DNA from: Gammaproteobacteria bacterium
GTDB taxonomy: Bacteria > Pseudomonadota > Gammaproteobacteria > Burkholderiales > Nitrosomonadaceae
DNA length: 64,000 bases
Direction of reading: 5' to 3'
Assembly: GCA_015709635.1 (NCBI GenBank)
Contig: CP054180.1
Span: forward strand, 2,914,001 to 2,978,000
The notes beneath the pieces were generated by a model. It made no database searches. It had not been told where the DNA came from and saw only the letters and a program-made list of their open reading frames with translations. This document shows, in pieces, positions 46,104 to 55,688 of this stretch (position 1 is the stretch's first letter; each line of letters opens with the position of its first letter). A program made the translations under genes and the position numbers.

Positions 46104-46132
46104 TTGCCATTCTGTTTCCTATAAAATACAAT
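46104..46132 (+). promoter_or_regulatory. Promoter of the toxin-antitoxin pair
   Basis: TTGCCA (46104-46109), a 17-base spacer and TACAAT (46127-46132). The predicted start of transcription, about 7 bases on, falls at the toxin's ATG (46139), so the mRNA would have little or no leader. No purine-rich ribosome site is seen before that ATG. Confidence 0.65.
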
Positions 46133-46138
46133 TTACCA

Positions 46139-46435
46139 ATGAAATACGAACTATCAACGACAGGAATATTTGACGAATGGTTTCAGAAGCTGGATCACAC
46201 AACACGAAACAAGCTGCTCGCGCGTTTTGCTCGAATCGAAAATGGCAATTTTGGTGATTACAAAATCATCAAGAATAATCTGTTTGAACTGCGCTGTTTC
46301 TTCGATGGCGGTATCAGGATTTATTACACAATTCACGATGATCGCGTGATCTTGCTACTGTCTGGCGGTAACAAAAGCAGCCAAACCAAAGATATTGAAA
46401 AAGCCGGAATAATCCTTGAAATGCTTGGAGATTAA
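46139..46435 (+). CDS. RelE/HigB-like toxin, addiction-module killer family
   Basis: 98 residues with the RelE-superfamily layout: a helical N-terminus (GIFDEWFQKLDHTTRNKLLARFARIENGN), the YKIIKNNLFELRCFFDGGIRIYYTIHDDRVILLLSGGNKSSQTKDIEKA strand region with conserved Arg and Lys, and a short tail. The match is to the killer partner of the HI1420-type antidote. Expected to cut mRNA on the ribosome. Toxin comes first, the antitoxin starts 3 bases after its stop. Confidence 0.9.
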   Translation: MKYELSTTGIFDEWFQKLDHTTRNKLLARFARIENGNFGDYKIIKNNLFELRCFFDGGIRIYYTIHDDRVILLLSGGNKSSQTKDIEKAGIILEMLGD

Positions 46436-46438
46436 CCA

Positions 46439-46717
46439 ATGACCGTTAAAATCAAAAAACTCGACATTGCAACCCACCTTGAAACCGATGAAGACATCCG
46501 TGAATTTCTGCGAGAGGTTGCGAAGACGGGCGACACATCCGACTTGATACACGCCCTAAACACCGCCGCACGCGCCAAAGGCATGACCGAAATAGCCAAG
46601 CAGGTTGGTGTAACGCGAGCAAGTCTATACAAATCCCTGTCGGAAGACGGCAACCCGGAATTCGAAACCATCGCCAAGATTGTTGAAGCACTGGGGTGCA
46701 AGTTGGTAGTTTCTTGA
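46439..46717 (+). CDS. HTH antitoxin, HI1420 family
   Basis: 92 residues: N-terminal toxin-binding part (TDEDIREFLREVAKTGDTSDLIHALNTAARAKG) then a helix-turn-helix (MTEIAKQVGVTRASLYKSLSEDGNPEFETIAKIVEALG). GGAG lies at a good distance from its ATG, within the end of the toxin gene. It neutralises the toxin and probably represses the shared promoter at 46104-46132. Confidence 0.92.
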   Translation: MTVKIKKLDIATHLETDEDIREFLREVAKTGDTSDLIHALNTAARAKGMTEIAKQVGVTRASLYKSLSEDGNPEFETIAKIVEALGCKLVVS

Positions 46718-46804
46718 GTGTTGTGATTCGAGGCTTGGGAGGGCTGTTAATTGTACGGCTTGATCCTATGATCTATTCTAGTCATGTTTACAAGGCAACC
46801 GATA

Positions 46805-47212
46805 ATGGATCCAAAGCTTTTGGCGGTATTTATAGGTATAGTTTCTGGCGCAGTAGGCTATTGGTTTACCACATTCTCTATTCAGCCAATCCTAAGATAT
46901 AAAAATATCAGAAACCAAGTTCTGATGGATTTTATTTACTATGCCCAGGTGGTTAATGCGGATGATCTAAATGAGGAAATGAAAGCCTTGTATCGAGAGC
47001 GCATTCTTGCTAATAGAAAATCCTCCGCACAATTAACGGCCGCCATCCTGGAATTACCATGGTGGTATTTACAGTGGCTAAGCTTGAAAGGACAAGCTCC
47101 TAGAGAGGCCGCAAGAAAACTGATTGGATACTCCAATACCACAAATTGGGGTGATGCCCATGATATTGAAGATTTTATTCGACGAAAACTTGGGCTACCA
47201 GAGCAAACGTAA
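46805..47212 (+). CDS. Hypothetical protein with N-terminal membrane helix
   Basis: 135 residues from ATG 46805: one hydrophobic segment (LLAVFIGIVSGAVGYWFTTF) followed by a mostly helical, charged soluble part ending in AHDIEDFIRRKLGLPEQT. No family recognised. It lies after the toxin-antitoxin pair, in the same direction but 87 bases apart. An earlier in-frame ATG at 46784 would add seven residues. Confidence 0.6.
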   Translation: MDPKLLAVFIGIVSGAVGYWFTTFSIQPILRYKNIRNQVLMDFIYYAQVVNADDLNEEMKALYRERILANRKSSAQLTAAILELPWWYLQWLSLKGQAPREAARKLIGYSNTTNWGDAHDIEDFIRRKLGLPEQT

Positions 47213-47326
47213 CACATCGTTCCAGTCAGTGTCCGAAGAAAAAGGACTAGTATCGTATTTTGTATAACTGCATATAACAGTGTCTCCCTTACAATTTATC
47301 TCCATCCACACTAACGCATAACCCTC

Positions 47327-47352
47327 GGTGGATGGCGCTACGCTTATCCACC
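47327..47352. repeat. REP-like stem-loop abutting the cusA stop codon
   Basis: GGTGGAT / ATCCACC with an inner GCG / CGC stem. The arms match a short palindromic sequence common as dispersed repeats in proteobacteria. It ends one base before the cusA stop codon on the other strand, so it lies in the 3' end of the cus transcript and may stabilise it or stop transcription. Confidence 0.6.
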
Positions 47353-50300
47353 CTACTGTTTATTGTCATTTACTGCCATCCGTCGCAATGGAATTTCCTT
47401 CACCACCGCATACACCGCCGGGAAAATAATCAGTGTCAGGATCGTCGCGGAAACCATGCCGCCGACCATCGGGGCGGCGATGCGGCGCATGATTTCGGAG
47501 CCGGTGCCGGTGCTGAACATGACCGGCAGCAGGCCGATGACGCTGCCGGCGATGGTCATCATGACCGGGCGAATGCGGTACACTGCGCCTTGCACCACGG
47601 CATCGTACAAATCCGCAATCATCACTTTTTCCGCCATCGCTTTGCGTTGCTGGGTAATCGTGGTTAGCGATTGATCGATGAAGGCCAGCATTACCATGCC
47701 GGATTCGGCGGCGATGCCGATCAGGCCAATGAAACCGACCACCGCAGCGATGCTTAAGTTGTAATCAAGCCAACACATTAGCCAGATGCCGCCGACCAGC
47801 GAAAATGGCACCGACAGCATCACGATCAGTGTCTCGGTCAGGCGGCCGAAGTTCAGATACACCAGCAAAAACACCATCAGAATGGTCAGCGGCACCACCA
47901 GCTTCAGTTTCTCGGCAGCACGCTCCATGTATTCGAATTGTCCACTCCAAGTCGCATAGTATCCGGAGGGAAATTGCACTTGATCGCGCACGGCCTGTTG
48001 CGCATCGGCAATATAACCACCGATGTCGCGGTCGCGGATGTCGACGAAGATGTAGGCGGACAGCAGCGCATTCTCTGTACGGATACTCGGCGGCCCTTGC
48101 ACCAGTTTGACTTGCGCCAATTGTCCGAGCGGAATCATGGTGCCGCCCATTGCGGGTACCAGCACTTGCGTGGCAATGGCTTGCGGGTCGCTGCGCAGTT
48201 CGCGAGGATAACGGATGGCAACATCGAAACGCTCGCGGCCTTCTACCGTAGTGGTTATGACAGCCCCGCCCAGCGCTACCGAAATGACTTCGAGCAGATC
48301 GCCGACCGCCAAGCCGTAACGCGCCAATGCCAGACGATCCGGTTCGATGTCCAGGTAATACCCGCCCGTGATGCGTTCGGCGTAGGCACTGGCGGTACCT
48401 GGTACGGTTTTTACGGCCGCTTCGATTTGTTTGGCGATGGTTTCGATTTCGTTCAAGTTACTGCCGAACACCTTGATTCCAACCGGCGTGCGGATGCCAG
48501 TCGCCAGCATATCGGTGCGGTTCTTGATCGGCATGGTCCAGGCGTTGGCGACACCGGGGATTTGCAACGCCCGGTCGAGTTCGGCAATCAAGGTGTCGAT
48601 GGTCATGTCAGGACGCCATTCGCTTTCCGGTTTCAGATTGATGATCGTTTCGGTCATTTCCAGCGGCGCCGGATCGGTGGCGGTATCGGCGCGCCCCGCT
48701 TTGCCGAACACCGAAGCGACTTCGGGAAAGCTCATGATGATTTTGTTTTGCGTTTGCATCGTTTCCGCCGCCTTGGTCACCGAAATACCCGGCAATGTGA
48801 CAGGCATGTATAACAGCGTGCCCTCGTTCAACGTTGGCATGAATTCGGTGCCCAGTTTCATCGCCGGATAGACGGTAGCGCCCAGCACACCCAGCGCAAT
48901 CACCAGCACGGATTTTTTCCAGCGCATGACCCAGGCCACAACCGGTTGATACCAGCGGATCATCCAGCGGCCGAGCGGATTATCTTTTTCCTCAGGAATG
49001 CGGCCGCGGATCAACAGCAGAATCAGCACCGGAACCAGCGTGATGGACAACATGGCAGCACCAGCCATGGCGAACGTCTTGGTGTAGGCCAGCGGCTGAA
49101 ACATGCGCCCTTCCTGCGCTTCCAGCGCGAATACCGGAAGAAACGAAACGGTGATGATCAACAGACTGAAGAACAGCGATGGTCCAACTTCCTGACACGC
49201 GGTAATCACCGCATTAGTACGAGATTCCCCGGGTCTTAACCGTGCCAGGTGCTTGTGCGCGTTTTCCACCATGACAATGGCGGCATCGGTCATTTCCGCA
49301 ATCGCCAGCGCGATCCCGGCAAGACTCATGATATTGGAATTGATACCGAGCTGCGTCATGGCGGTGAACGCGATCAATACCCCGACCGGTAGCATAATGA
49401 TCGCAACCAGCGCGCTACGCACATGCATGAGGAATACCATGCAAACCAGCGCCACGATGACGATTTGCTCAACAAATACTTCTTTCAGCGTGGCAATGGC
49501 GCGGTGAATCAGCTCGGAGCGATTGTAAACCGATGTTACCGCAACATCCTGCGGCAAACCCGGTTTGATCTGATCGATCTTCGCTTCGAGATCGCCGATC
49601 ACCTGCAACGCATTCTCGCCGTAGCGCGCCACCGCGACACCGGATACCGCTTCGCCTTCACCATTGAGCTCGGTGATGCCGCGCCGCTCCCCGGGAACCA
49701 GTTCGATGCGGGCAACGTCTCGCAACAATACCGGTTTGCCGATGTGCGCCCTGACTACTAGATTTTCCAGATCGCCGATACTTTTCAGATAGCCGCGGCC
49801 GCGCACCATGTATTCCGTTTCCGCCAGCTCGATGACACGTCCGCCCACGTCGCGGTTGCTGGCGGCGATGACTTCGGTGATGCGTTTCAACGGAATGTCA
49901 TAAGCTTGAAGGCGGCGCGGATCGACCGTGATTTGGTAGTTTTTGACAAATCCGCCGACACTGGCGACTTCCGAAATTCCGTGCGTCGTGGTGAGTTGAT
50001 AGCGCAAAAACCAATCCTGCAGGGTGCGCAGTTCATCTAAGGTGCGATCCTGGGCCGTCACGACGTATTGATAAATCCAGCCAACGCCGGTCGCATCGGG
50101 GCCGAGTGCGGGCCGCACATCGCGCGGTAGCTGGCTGGCGGCAAAATTCAGGTATTCCAGCACGCGCGATCGCGCCCAGTAAATGTCGGTGCCATCCGCA
50201 AAAATGACATAAATGAACGAAGCCCCAAACGCCGACAAGCCACGCACAACTTTTGCCCGTGGCACTGCCAGCATGGCGGTGGTGAGCGGGTAGGTGATCT

Positions 50301-50490
50301 GGTCTTCAACAACCTGCGGCGCCTGACCGGGATATTCCGTATAAATGATGACCTGCACATCGGAGAGATCCGGAATCGCATCGACCGGCATTTTCCATAA
50401 GGCATAAATACCGCTGCCAGCGATAAAAGCTGTGCCGAGCAGTACCAGAAAAACATTGCGGATCGACCATTCAATGATGTTCTTCAGCAT
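47353..50490 (-). CDS. cusA: CusA-like heavy-metal RND efflux transporter
   Basis: 1045 residues, inner-membrane pump of a heavy-metal RND exporter. N-terminus (MLKNIIEWSIRNVFLVLLGT), the proton-relay helix with Asp and Glu (MTDAAIVMVENAHKHL), the periplasmic substrate region with NAWTMPIKNRTDMLATGIRTP and twelve hydrophobic helices are present. The Met in TDMLATGI matches the methionine cluster of CusA. Sequence favours the copper/silver (CusA) branch over CzcA, but zinc cannot be excluded. It is followed by a REP-like hairpin. Confidence 0.92.
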   Translation of the reverse strand: MLKNIIEWSIRNVFLVLLGTAFIAGSGIYALWKMPVDAIPDLSDVQVIIYTEYPGQAPQVVEDQITYPLTTAMLAVPRAKVVRGLSAFGASFIYVIFADGTDIYWARSRVLEYLNFAASQLPRDVRPALGPDATGVGWIYQYVVTAQDRTLDELRTLQDWFLRYQLTTTHGISEVASVGGFVKNYQITVDPRRLQAYDIPLKRITEVIAASNRDVGGRVIELAETEYMVRGRGYLKSIGDLENLVVRAHIGKPVLLRDVARIELVPGERRGITELNGEGEAVSGVAVARYGENALQVIGDLEAKIDQIKPGLPQDVAVTSVYNRSELIHRAIATLKEVFVEQIVIVALVCMVFLMHVRSALVAIIMLPVGVLIAFTAMTQLGINSNIMSLAGIALAIAEMTDAAIVMVENAHKHLARLRPGESRTNAVITACQEVGPSLFFSLLIITVSFLPVFALEAQEGRMFQPLAYTKTFAMAGAAMLSITLVPVLILLLIRGRIPEEKDNPLGRWMIRWYQPVVAWVMRWKKSVLVIALGVLGATVYPAMKLGTEFMPTLNEGTLLYMPVTLPGISVTKAAETMQTQNKIIMSFPEVASVFGKAGRADTATDPAPLEMTETIINLKPESEWRPDMTIDTLIAELDRALQIPGVANAWTMPIKNRTDMLATGIRTPVGIKVFGSNLNEIETIAKQIEAAVKTVPGTASAYAERITGGYYLDIEPDRLALARYGLAVGDLLEVISVALGGAVITTTVEGRERFDVAIRYPRELRSDPQAIATQVLVPAMGGTMIPLGQLAQVKLVQGPPSIRTENALLSAYIFVDIRDRDIGGYIADAQQAVRDQVQFPSGYYATWSGQFEYMERAAEKLKLVVPLTILMVFLLVYLNFGRLTETLIVMLSVPFSLVGGIWLMCWLDYNLSIAAVVGFIGLIGIAAESGMVMLAFIDQSLTTITQQRKAMAEKVMIADLYDAVVQGAVYRIRPVMMTIAGSVIGLLPVMFSTGTGSEIMRRIAAPMVGGMVSATILTLIIFPAVYAVVKEIPLRRMAVNDNKQ

Positions 50491-50501
50491 ACCGGCGTCT
50501 C

Positions 50502-52073
50502 CTAATGATCGTGAAAGGTATCTGCGGACTGGATGCGCACAATGACAAATTCGCCAGCGGATTCTTTTGCAATCTCAAAAAGGACTTTTTGACCGGGCTT
50601 GAATGAATTCAGCAAAGCCGGTTCTTGCACGCGGAAATCCATGGTCATCGCTGGCCATTGCAAACTTTCGATGGGGCCATGCGCAAGCGTAATGACCGCG
50701 TGCGTAAGGTCGATCGCCTCAATGCGGCCTTCCCCCCGGTACTGCACTCGCGCGGGCGACAAAATCGCTGAGCCGGATTCGATTTCCTGCTGATCGACGG
50801 GATAATAAGTGTCGTGACCAAAACTATTGAGCGCGCTTTTGAAATTGCTTTCTGCATCGATCAGGAAATTCGCCTTAACCACGACCGCTTCCCCTGCCCG
50901 GAGCCCGCCCAGCACTTCGGCATAACCGTCGGCATGCATGCCCAGCTTCACCGTGCGCGGCTCGAAGCGGCCGCCCCCCAGATCCACCAGAACCACCCGC
51001 CGGGTGCCGGTATCCAGCACGGCGGAATCCGGCACGGTCAACACTTTGTTTTTGGTGTGGAACGACGCGAATTCGACATGCGCATACATGGCGGGCTTGA
51101 GCATCCCATCGGGATTGGGAAGCTCAATGCGTACACTGGCGGTGCGTGTCTCCGGCGTAACAGCCGGATAAACGAAGGCTACTTTGCCGTTAAAAACCTT
51201 ATCGGGGTAAGCGTCGATGCGGATCGTGACCCGTTGACCTGGATGAATCATGCCGAGATCCTGCTCGAACACATCGGCCAGCAACCATACCTTCGATAAG
51301 TCGGCGATTTCATAGAGTGTTTCTCCCGGCATGAAGCGTTGCCCGGATACCGCTTTCTTTGCCAGCACCACACCATTGGCTTGGGCGCGTAACGTCATGT
51401 ATTGCTGCACTTGCTCGCTTTGTTGCAAGCGCCTTAACTCGGCTTCTGCAATATCCCAGTTGCGCAGTTTTTGCAGTGCGGCGGCAACCAGCCGCTGCAT
51501 CGCGGCGCGTGTTTCCGTGTCAGCGGCGGCGACAGCTTGCAATCCTCTGGTTGCGATCAGATATTCCTGCTGGGCAGTCAGCAATTCGGGACTATAGACA
51601 TCCATCAAGGCATCGCCTTTTTTGACCGCTTGCCCGGTGGCATCGACGTAAAGGCGGTGAATCCAGCCTTCAAATTTGGTTACGGCTGTATATTGTGTGC
51701 GTTCGTCGATCTGAATCGTCGCAACCGCCCGCACTGTACGCACCAGTTCACGCAGCATCGCAGCTTCGGTGCGCACCCCTAGCTTCTGCACTTTTTCCGT
51801 GCTGATGGTGACGGCATTTTGTTCCACAGACGGCTCATCGCCTTCGTAAACCGGCAAATAATCCATTCCCATTGGATCTTTTTTGGGAACTGGAGACGTG
51901 TCAGGCAAACCCATCGGGTTGCGGTAATAAAGCACTTTTTTTTCTTTACTGTCCGTCTGCACGGAAATTGTTGCGGTATCGATCCGCGACTGTGTTTTAC
52001 CCCACCAGTAACCGGCAGTTAGCAAGGCCGTTACCGCAATTCCGGCTATGATCAATTTGATAATCATCTGCAT
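50502..52073 (-). CDS. cusB: Periplasmic adaptor with fused CusF-like domain
   Basis: 523 residues from ATG 52073, which has AAGGAG upstream; a start 15 bases earlier lacks spacing. Signal anchor, an N-terminal metal-binding segment (YYRNPMGLPDTSPVPKKDPMGMDYLP) and barrel-sandwich and beta-barrel domains typical of membrane-fusion proteins. The last 80 residues resemble CusF (EGRIEAIDLTHAVITLAHGPIES plus WPAMTMDFRV), a copper/silver chaperone. The fusion supports a Cu/Ag role. Confidence 0.92.
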   Translation of the reverse strand: MQMIIKLIIAGIAVTALLTAGYWWGKTQSRIDTATISVQTDSKEKKVLYYRNPMGLPDTSPVPKKDPMGMDYLPVYEGDEPSVEQNAVTISTEKVQKLGVRTEAAMLRELVRTVRAVATIQIDERTQYTAVTKFEGWIHRLYVDATGQAVKKGDALMDVYSPELLTAQQEYLIATRGLQAVAAADTETRAAMQRLVAAALQKLRNWDIAEAELRRLQQSEQVQQYMTLRAQANGVVLAKKAVSGQRFMPGETLYEIADLSKVWLLADVFEQDLGMIHPGQRVTIRIDAYPDKVFNGKVAFVYPAVTPETRTASVRIELPNPDGMLKPAMYAHVEFASFHTKNKVLTVPDSAVLDTGTRRVVLVDLGGGRFEPRTVKLGMHADGYAEVLGGLRAGEAVVVKANFLIDAESNFKSALNSFGHDTYYPVDQQEIESGSAILSPARVQYRGEGRIEAIDLTHAVITLAHGPIESLQWPAMTMDFRVQEPALLNSFKPGQKVLFEIAKESAGEFVIVRIQSADTFHDH

Positions 52074-52097
52074 GTGTGACTCCTTCATCGGTAACCG

Positions 52098-53420
52098 TTA
52101 GTGCTGTTTCTTGCCAACGAGAAAATCGATTTCCGCCAGCGCCTTGTTATAACTGGCCATCGCGGTAATAAGATTGGCTTCGTAATCAAACACGGTCATT
52201 TGGTTATCCAGCAAGGTTAGAAAATCAACCCGGCCGGCCTGGTAGGCGGATAGTGCGGATTCAACGGTTAGCTTGGCTTGCGGAAGGATAGCGGTTCGAT
52301 AGAGCTTGACCGATTTCAGGCTTTGCTCGGCAATCGCGATTTGCTGCCGCAGTTTTGCGGTGATTTCATTCGTTTGCGCTTGATACAAGCTGACCGCTTG
52401 GTCGCGCAACGCTTCCGATTCGAGAATGCGCGGTTCGATTTTATTGCCGCGCCATACAGGCAGATTAACCGCCACCGTCATACTGACCATGTCGTCGCGC
52501 CGCGTGCCGTCCAGCATGTTGTCGCGCTGACCATACGATACACGGACATCCAGATCCGGGTAGTATGCTTTGCGCGCTAAAGCAACCGATTTTTCGTTAC
52601 GCGCAATCAAGCTCTGCAGTGCTAGCAATTGCGGGCGTTCTGCCAGTGCATGTTGCTGCAATGTTTCCAGCGCTAAAGGAACTTCTTGCAGGTGCAGCGG
52701 CATTGGGATTGGCATTTTCTCCTTGGCGCTGCGCCCCAGCGCGCGAATCATCTCCGCTTCAAAAACCGGTTGTTCTCGCGCCAGACTCAGCAACCGGTCG
52801 AGCATTTTCGATAACTGTGTCTGCGCTTTCAGCACATCGGCCTGATTGCCTTGCCCGGCTTGATAACGCGCTTCGGCAGTGCGCAGAAAATGTTCAAGGG
52901 TTTGTTTATTTTTTTCAGCCAGCCGGATCATTTCCAGCGTAAGCCCGAGATCAAAGTAGGCTGTTTTGAGGTCATGCACGACGCGGTTAACCGTTTCGTG
53001 ATAACCCTGCTCAATGGCTTCCGCATCTTTGCTGGCCACTTCCTTGCGCAGACCGCGTTTGCCCGGAAACGGCAAGCGCTGCGACAAGCCGATCATTTTC
53101 ATCGTCATGTCCTCGCGGTGAAACGGTGAAGACGCCAAAGGCGCATTGATCACACCGGCTTCGAGCATGGGATCATCCAACGCCGCTGCCGGTGCTATGC
53201 GTTGCCGCGCGGCTTCGCGTTCTTGCTGAGCTGCCCGGATTTCCGGGTTATTCTGCAATACTTCTGCAATTAAGCCGGACAGCGGAGTTTCGTTGCGGGA
53301 ACTGACTGATTGCGCCAATACCCCGCTGCCGGTTTTACTCGAAATGACTTCCTGTCCCTGTACTGCGGTTGTAATCATGACGGCCTGCAGCGCAACCATG
53401 ATCATGCCAGCGCGGCTCAC
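52098..53420 (-). CDS. cusC: Outer-membrane factor of the metal RND pump
   Basis: 440 residues, TolC-type outer-membrane channel with long helical hairpins (LPGKRGLRKEVASKDAEAIEQ, then KAQTQLSKMLDRLLSLAREQ). Start at GTG 53420, chosen because a perfect AGGAGG lies five bases before it and the signal sequence MIMVALQAVMITTAVQGQ follows. The order cusC-cusB-cusA on one strand is the usual one. Confidence 0.93.
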   Translation of the reverse strand: MSRAGMIMVALQAVMITTAVQGQEVISSKTGSGVLAQSVSSRNETPLSGLIAEVLQNNPEIRAAQQEREAARQRIAPAAALDDPMLEAGVINAPLASSPFHREDMTMKMIGLSQRLPFPGKRGLRKEVASKDAEAIEQGYHETVNRVVHDLKTAYFDLGLTLEMIRLAEKNKQTLEHFLRTAEARYQAGQGNQADVLKAQTQLSKMLDRLLSLAREQPVFEAEMIRALGRSAKEKMPIPMPLHLQEVPLALETLQQHALAERPQLLALQSLIARNEKSVALARKAYYPDLDVRVSYGQRDNMLDGTRRDDMVSMTVAVNLPVWRGNKIEPRILESEALRDQAVSLYQAQTNEITAKLRQQIAIAEQSLKSVKLYRTAILPQAKLTVESALSAYQAGRVDFLTLLDNQMTVFDYEANLITAMASYNKALAEIDFLVGKKQH

Positions 53421-53628
53421 TGCCGCCTCCTGGCGGAATTCTGCCTTGATTGATGAATTTCAATAACCCATGAAAGGAACATGTTGCTCTCCTGATAGAT
53501 AATCCAATCGGGCTCGCCGGTAATGAACGAGCCATGCAAATAGCTTTCCGGCATGCATCTGCTGCCTGGAACCACTTAGGCGCAGAGTGAGTACATGCGG
53601 TAGTTTTGCCTGCGTAACAGGCGGATTT

Positions 53629-54009
53629 CTACAGAGAGGTGATTAGCGGTGGACGTTGCGGTTGTTCCGGCACAAACGAGACGAAGCCGGAGCTCAATGG
53701 AGGAATGGCAAGCGCACGAGCCGGTAAAACCGGCACGGCATAGCTTGGAGGAATCGGGGTATTGCTGTAAGCATCACAAGCAGTATCATCGCACGGCAAA
53801 TTTGCCAATACGTGATGGCTGGTATCGTCGGCCGTTTGCTTTTGACAGCCATCGTGATGATGACTGTCAATGGCGGGCGCTGATTTGTCAACATAACGGT
53901 TCGAGCTTTTTTCCTGCACGCAGACCGACAAAACCGCGGCGGCTGCACTTTGCATGGGCAGCCACACCATAAAAAAAACCAGCAGCCATTTGTAATAACG
54001 TACTTTCAT
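53629..54009 (-). CDS. CzcI-like small His/Cys-rich exported protein
   Basis: 126 residues with a signal peptide (WLLVFFMVWLPMQSAAAA), a mature part with scattered Cys (VCVQEKSS, HHHDGC, CDDTACDA) and His clusters (HHHD, SHH), and a Pro-rich C-terminus (PEQPQRPP). Size, position before a cusCBA/czcCBA set and Cys/His pattern fit CzcI-type proteins, which are thought to sense or bind metal and adjust expression. Lies 208 bases before cusC on the same strand. Confidence 0.7.
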   Translation of the reverse strand: MKVRYYKWLLVFFMVWLPMQSAAAAVLSVCVQEKSSNRYVDKSAPAIDSHHHDGCQKQTADDTSHHVLANLPCDDTACDAYSNTPIPPSYAVPVLPARALAIPPLSSGFVSFVPEQPQRPPLITSL

Positions 54010-54015
54010 ATTTTT

Positions 54016-54043
54016 ATTATAAACAATTCCCGGCTGTTGCGAA
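54016..54043 (-). promoter_or_regulatory. Candidate promoter of the CzcI-like gene
   Basis: On the minus strand TTCGCA (54043-54038), 16-base spacer and consensus TATAAT (54021-54016). Transcription would start at about the ATG (54009), implying little leader. The -35 is a weak match. Confidence 0.45.
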
Positions 54044-54081
54044 GAAAGAAAATCCTCAAAAACTCATGCTCCTCACCCAAG

Positions 54082-55674
54082 TTATTGACCGGAAGCAATC
54101 AACTTATGCAGTTGTTGGTCATATTGATTTGCTTTGAATTGATCGCCGGTTTCTTTGCCCGCTTGGGCCGCGCGAAGAATCGCATTACGGCGGTTGGGTG
54201 TGCGCTGCAGTGATGCTTCGAGTTCTTTCAATGCATCACCGGGCTGTTTCAATTCCAGCAGCAATTCACCGAGTAATTCCCGCGCAGGAATGATGGCGCC
54301 GGGTGTGACATTGTCTTTTTCAGTCGAATCTTCCAATTCGGCCGAAGCGCGCATGAATTTCACCGCTTCTTCCGCTTCGCCTTCCGCATAAGCAATCCAA
54401 GCCGCTACCGCCAGGCGCTGGATTTCGATTTGATCGGCGGTATAGTCTTTATTGTCCGCTCTATCGGAATTGCGCAAAACCTTCAGATGCTGCAAGCTGC
54501 GATGCGCGATATCCAATTTTCCGCTACGCGCGGCACCCAAACCGCGCGCAAAATGCGTGATGGCTTCGCACCAGGGGAATTGCTGCCACGGGAAATCCGC
54601 TGGCAATACCTCGAGTTTTGCTGCCTCACTCCACGCGCCGCGTTCAACCGCATAACGTGCCGGAATAGCGGCGTAGGCGTATGCCACGGTGGTATTCTGC
54701 GGTTGCGCTTTGTTAATGCTTTGCAGCTCGCGCAGAATCTCCTTGGCTTTTTCCGTTTCTCCGCTCTGCAGATAAGCGTACATCATGTAATCCATGAAGT
54801 GGAACTGCTGATCCCAGGTTCCGGGTAGCGCATTCTTCTGCGTGTGATCTTTTGCTGCATGATAGGCCGCCAGATTGGATTGCGCCGCGTCATGCCATAG
54901 CCCCAGCCGGATAAAAATGTGCGAAGGCATATGTAGTGCGTGCGGAACTGCCGGCGCAATGTGCGTATAGGCACGCGCTGCGCTCAATCCAAGCCCGGCC
55001 AGTTCGGGATAATCGCTGCTGTGAATGATGTAGTGCGCAACGCCAGGGTGGTGCGGCTCAAGTTCCAGCACTTGTTGCAATAGCTGCAATGCTTTTTTCT
55101 GATTGGCGTAGGTCTTGTCCTTGGGCGAGGCTGTGGAAATCAGTGCCAGAGCATAGAACACCGCAGCTTCACGGTCGTCAGAATTGTGTTTCACGACTTG
55201 CTCCATCGCTTTCTGATATGCCAGCTTTCTGGCAGAAAAATCCACTTTGCCGTTATCCGGGTACAAGGTGTCTGCAGCATTGAGGTAGGCTTTCTCACGA
55301 TTTGTCTTGATCGCCAGCTTTTTGGCTTGCCGCAGCGCTTCATGTCCTTTTTGCAGTTCCGCTGCGGTCGGGGGTGTGGCCCACAACTGATAATAAAGGC
55401 TCATCGCAATGCCCCAATACCCCATCGCGCAAGCCGGATCGGTAACGGTCACTTGCTGAAATGTCTTTCCGGCCTCGTCGTACCAGAACGAATGCAGCAT
55501 CGCGACCGCTTGATTGAATTGTGCTTGCGCGGCAGGTGTGCAGGAAACCGGGAAATGCACTTTACCGAGTTTTTCCTGGTCGGCACTGGTTGCATGATGA
55601 TGGTCGCCATCCGCGAAAACCGGTCCGGTTAATAACAAGATTGCCAGGGCAAAAAATTGTTTGAGTGTCGTCAT
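54082..55674 (-). CDS. Exported TPR protein with His-rich N-terminus
   Basis: 530 residues: signal peptide (LAILLLTGPVFA), then a mature N-terminus starting DGDHHHATSADQ, a possible metal site, followed by tetratricopeptide repeats through to the end (LHSFWYDEAGKTFQQVTV... and several copies of a GDALKELEASLQRTPNR-like unit). Function unknown; its place beside a metal exporter suggests a link with metals. AGGAG lies nine bases before ATG 55674. A MITE ends just upstream of that site. Confidence 0.75.
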   Translation of the reverse strand: MTTLKQFFALAILLLTGPVFADGDHHHATSADQEKLGKVHFPVSCTPAAQAQFNQAVAMLHSFWYDEAGKTFQQVTVTDPACAMGYWGIAMSLYYQLWATPPTAAELQKGHEALRQAKKLAIKTNREKAYLNAADTLYPDNGKVDFSARKLAYQKAMEQVVKHNSDDREAAVFYALALISTASPKDKTYANQKKALQLLQQVLELEPHHPGVAHYIIHSSDYPELAGLGLSAARAYTHIAPAVPHALHMPSHIFIRLGLWHDAAQSNLAAYHAAKDHTQKNALPGTWDQQFHFMDYMMYAYLQSGETEKAKEILRELQSINKAQPQNTTVAYAYAAIPARYAVERGAWSEAAKLEVLPADFPWQQFPWCEAITHFARGLGAARSGKLDIAHRSLQHLKVLRNSDRADNKDYTADQIEIQRLAVAAWIAYAEGEAEEAVKFMRASAELEDSTEKDNVTPGAIIPARELLGELLLELKQPGDALKELEASLQRTPNRRNAILRAAQAGKETGDQFKANQYDQQLHKLIASGQ

Positions 55675-55688
55675 CGTGAATCTCCTAA

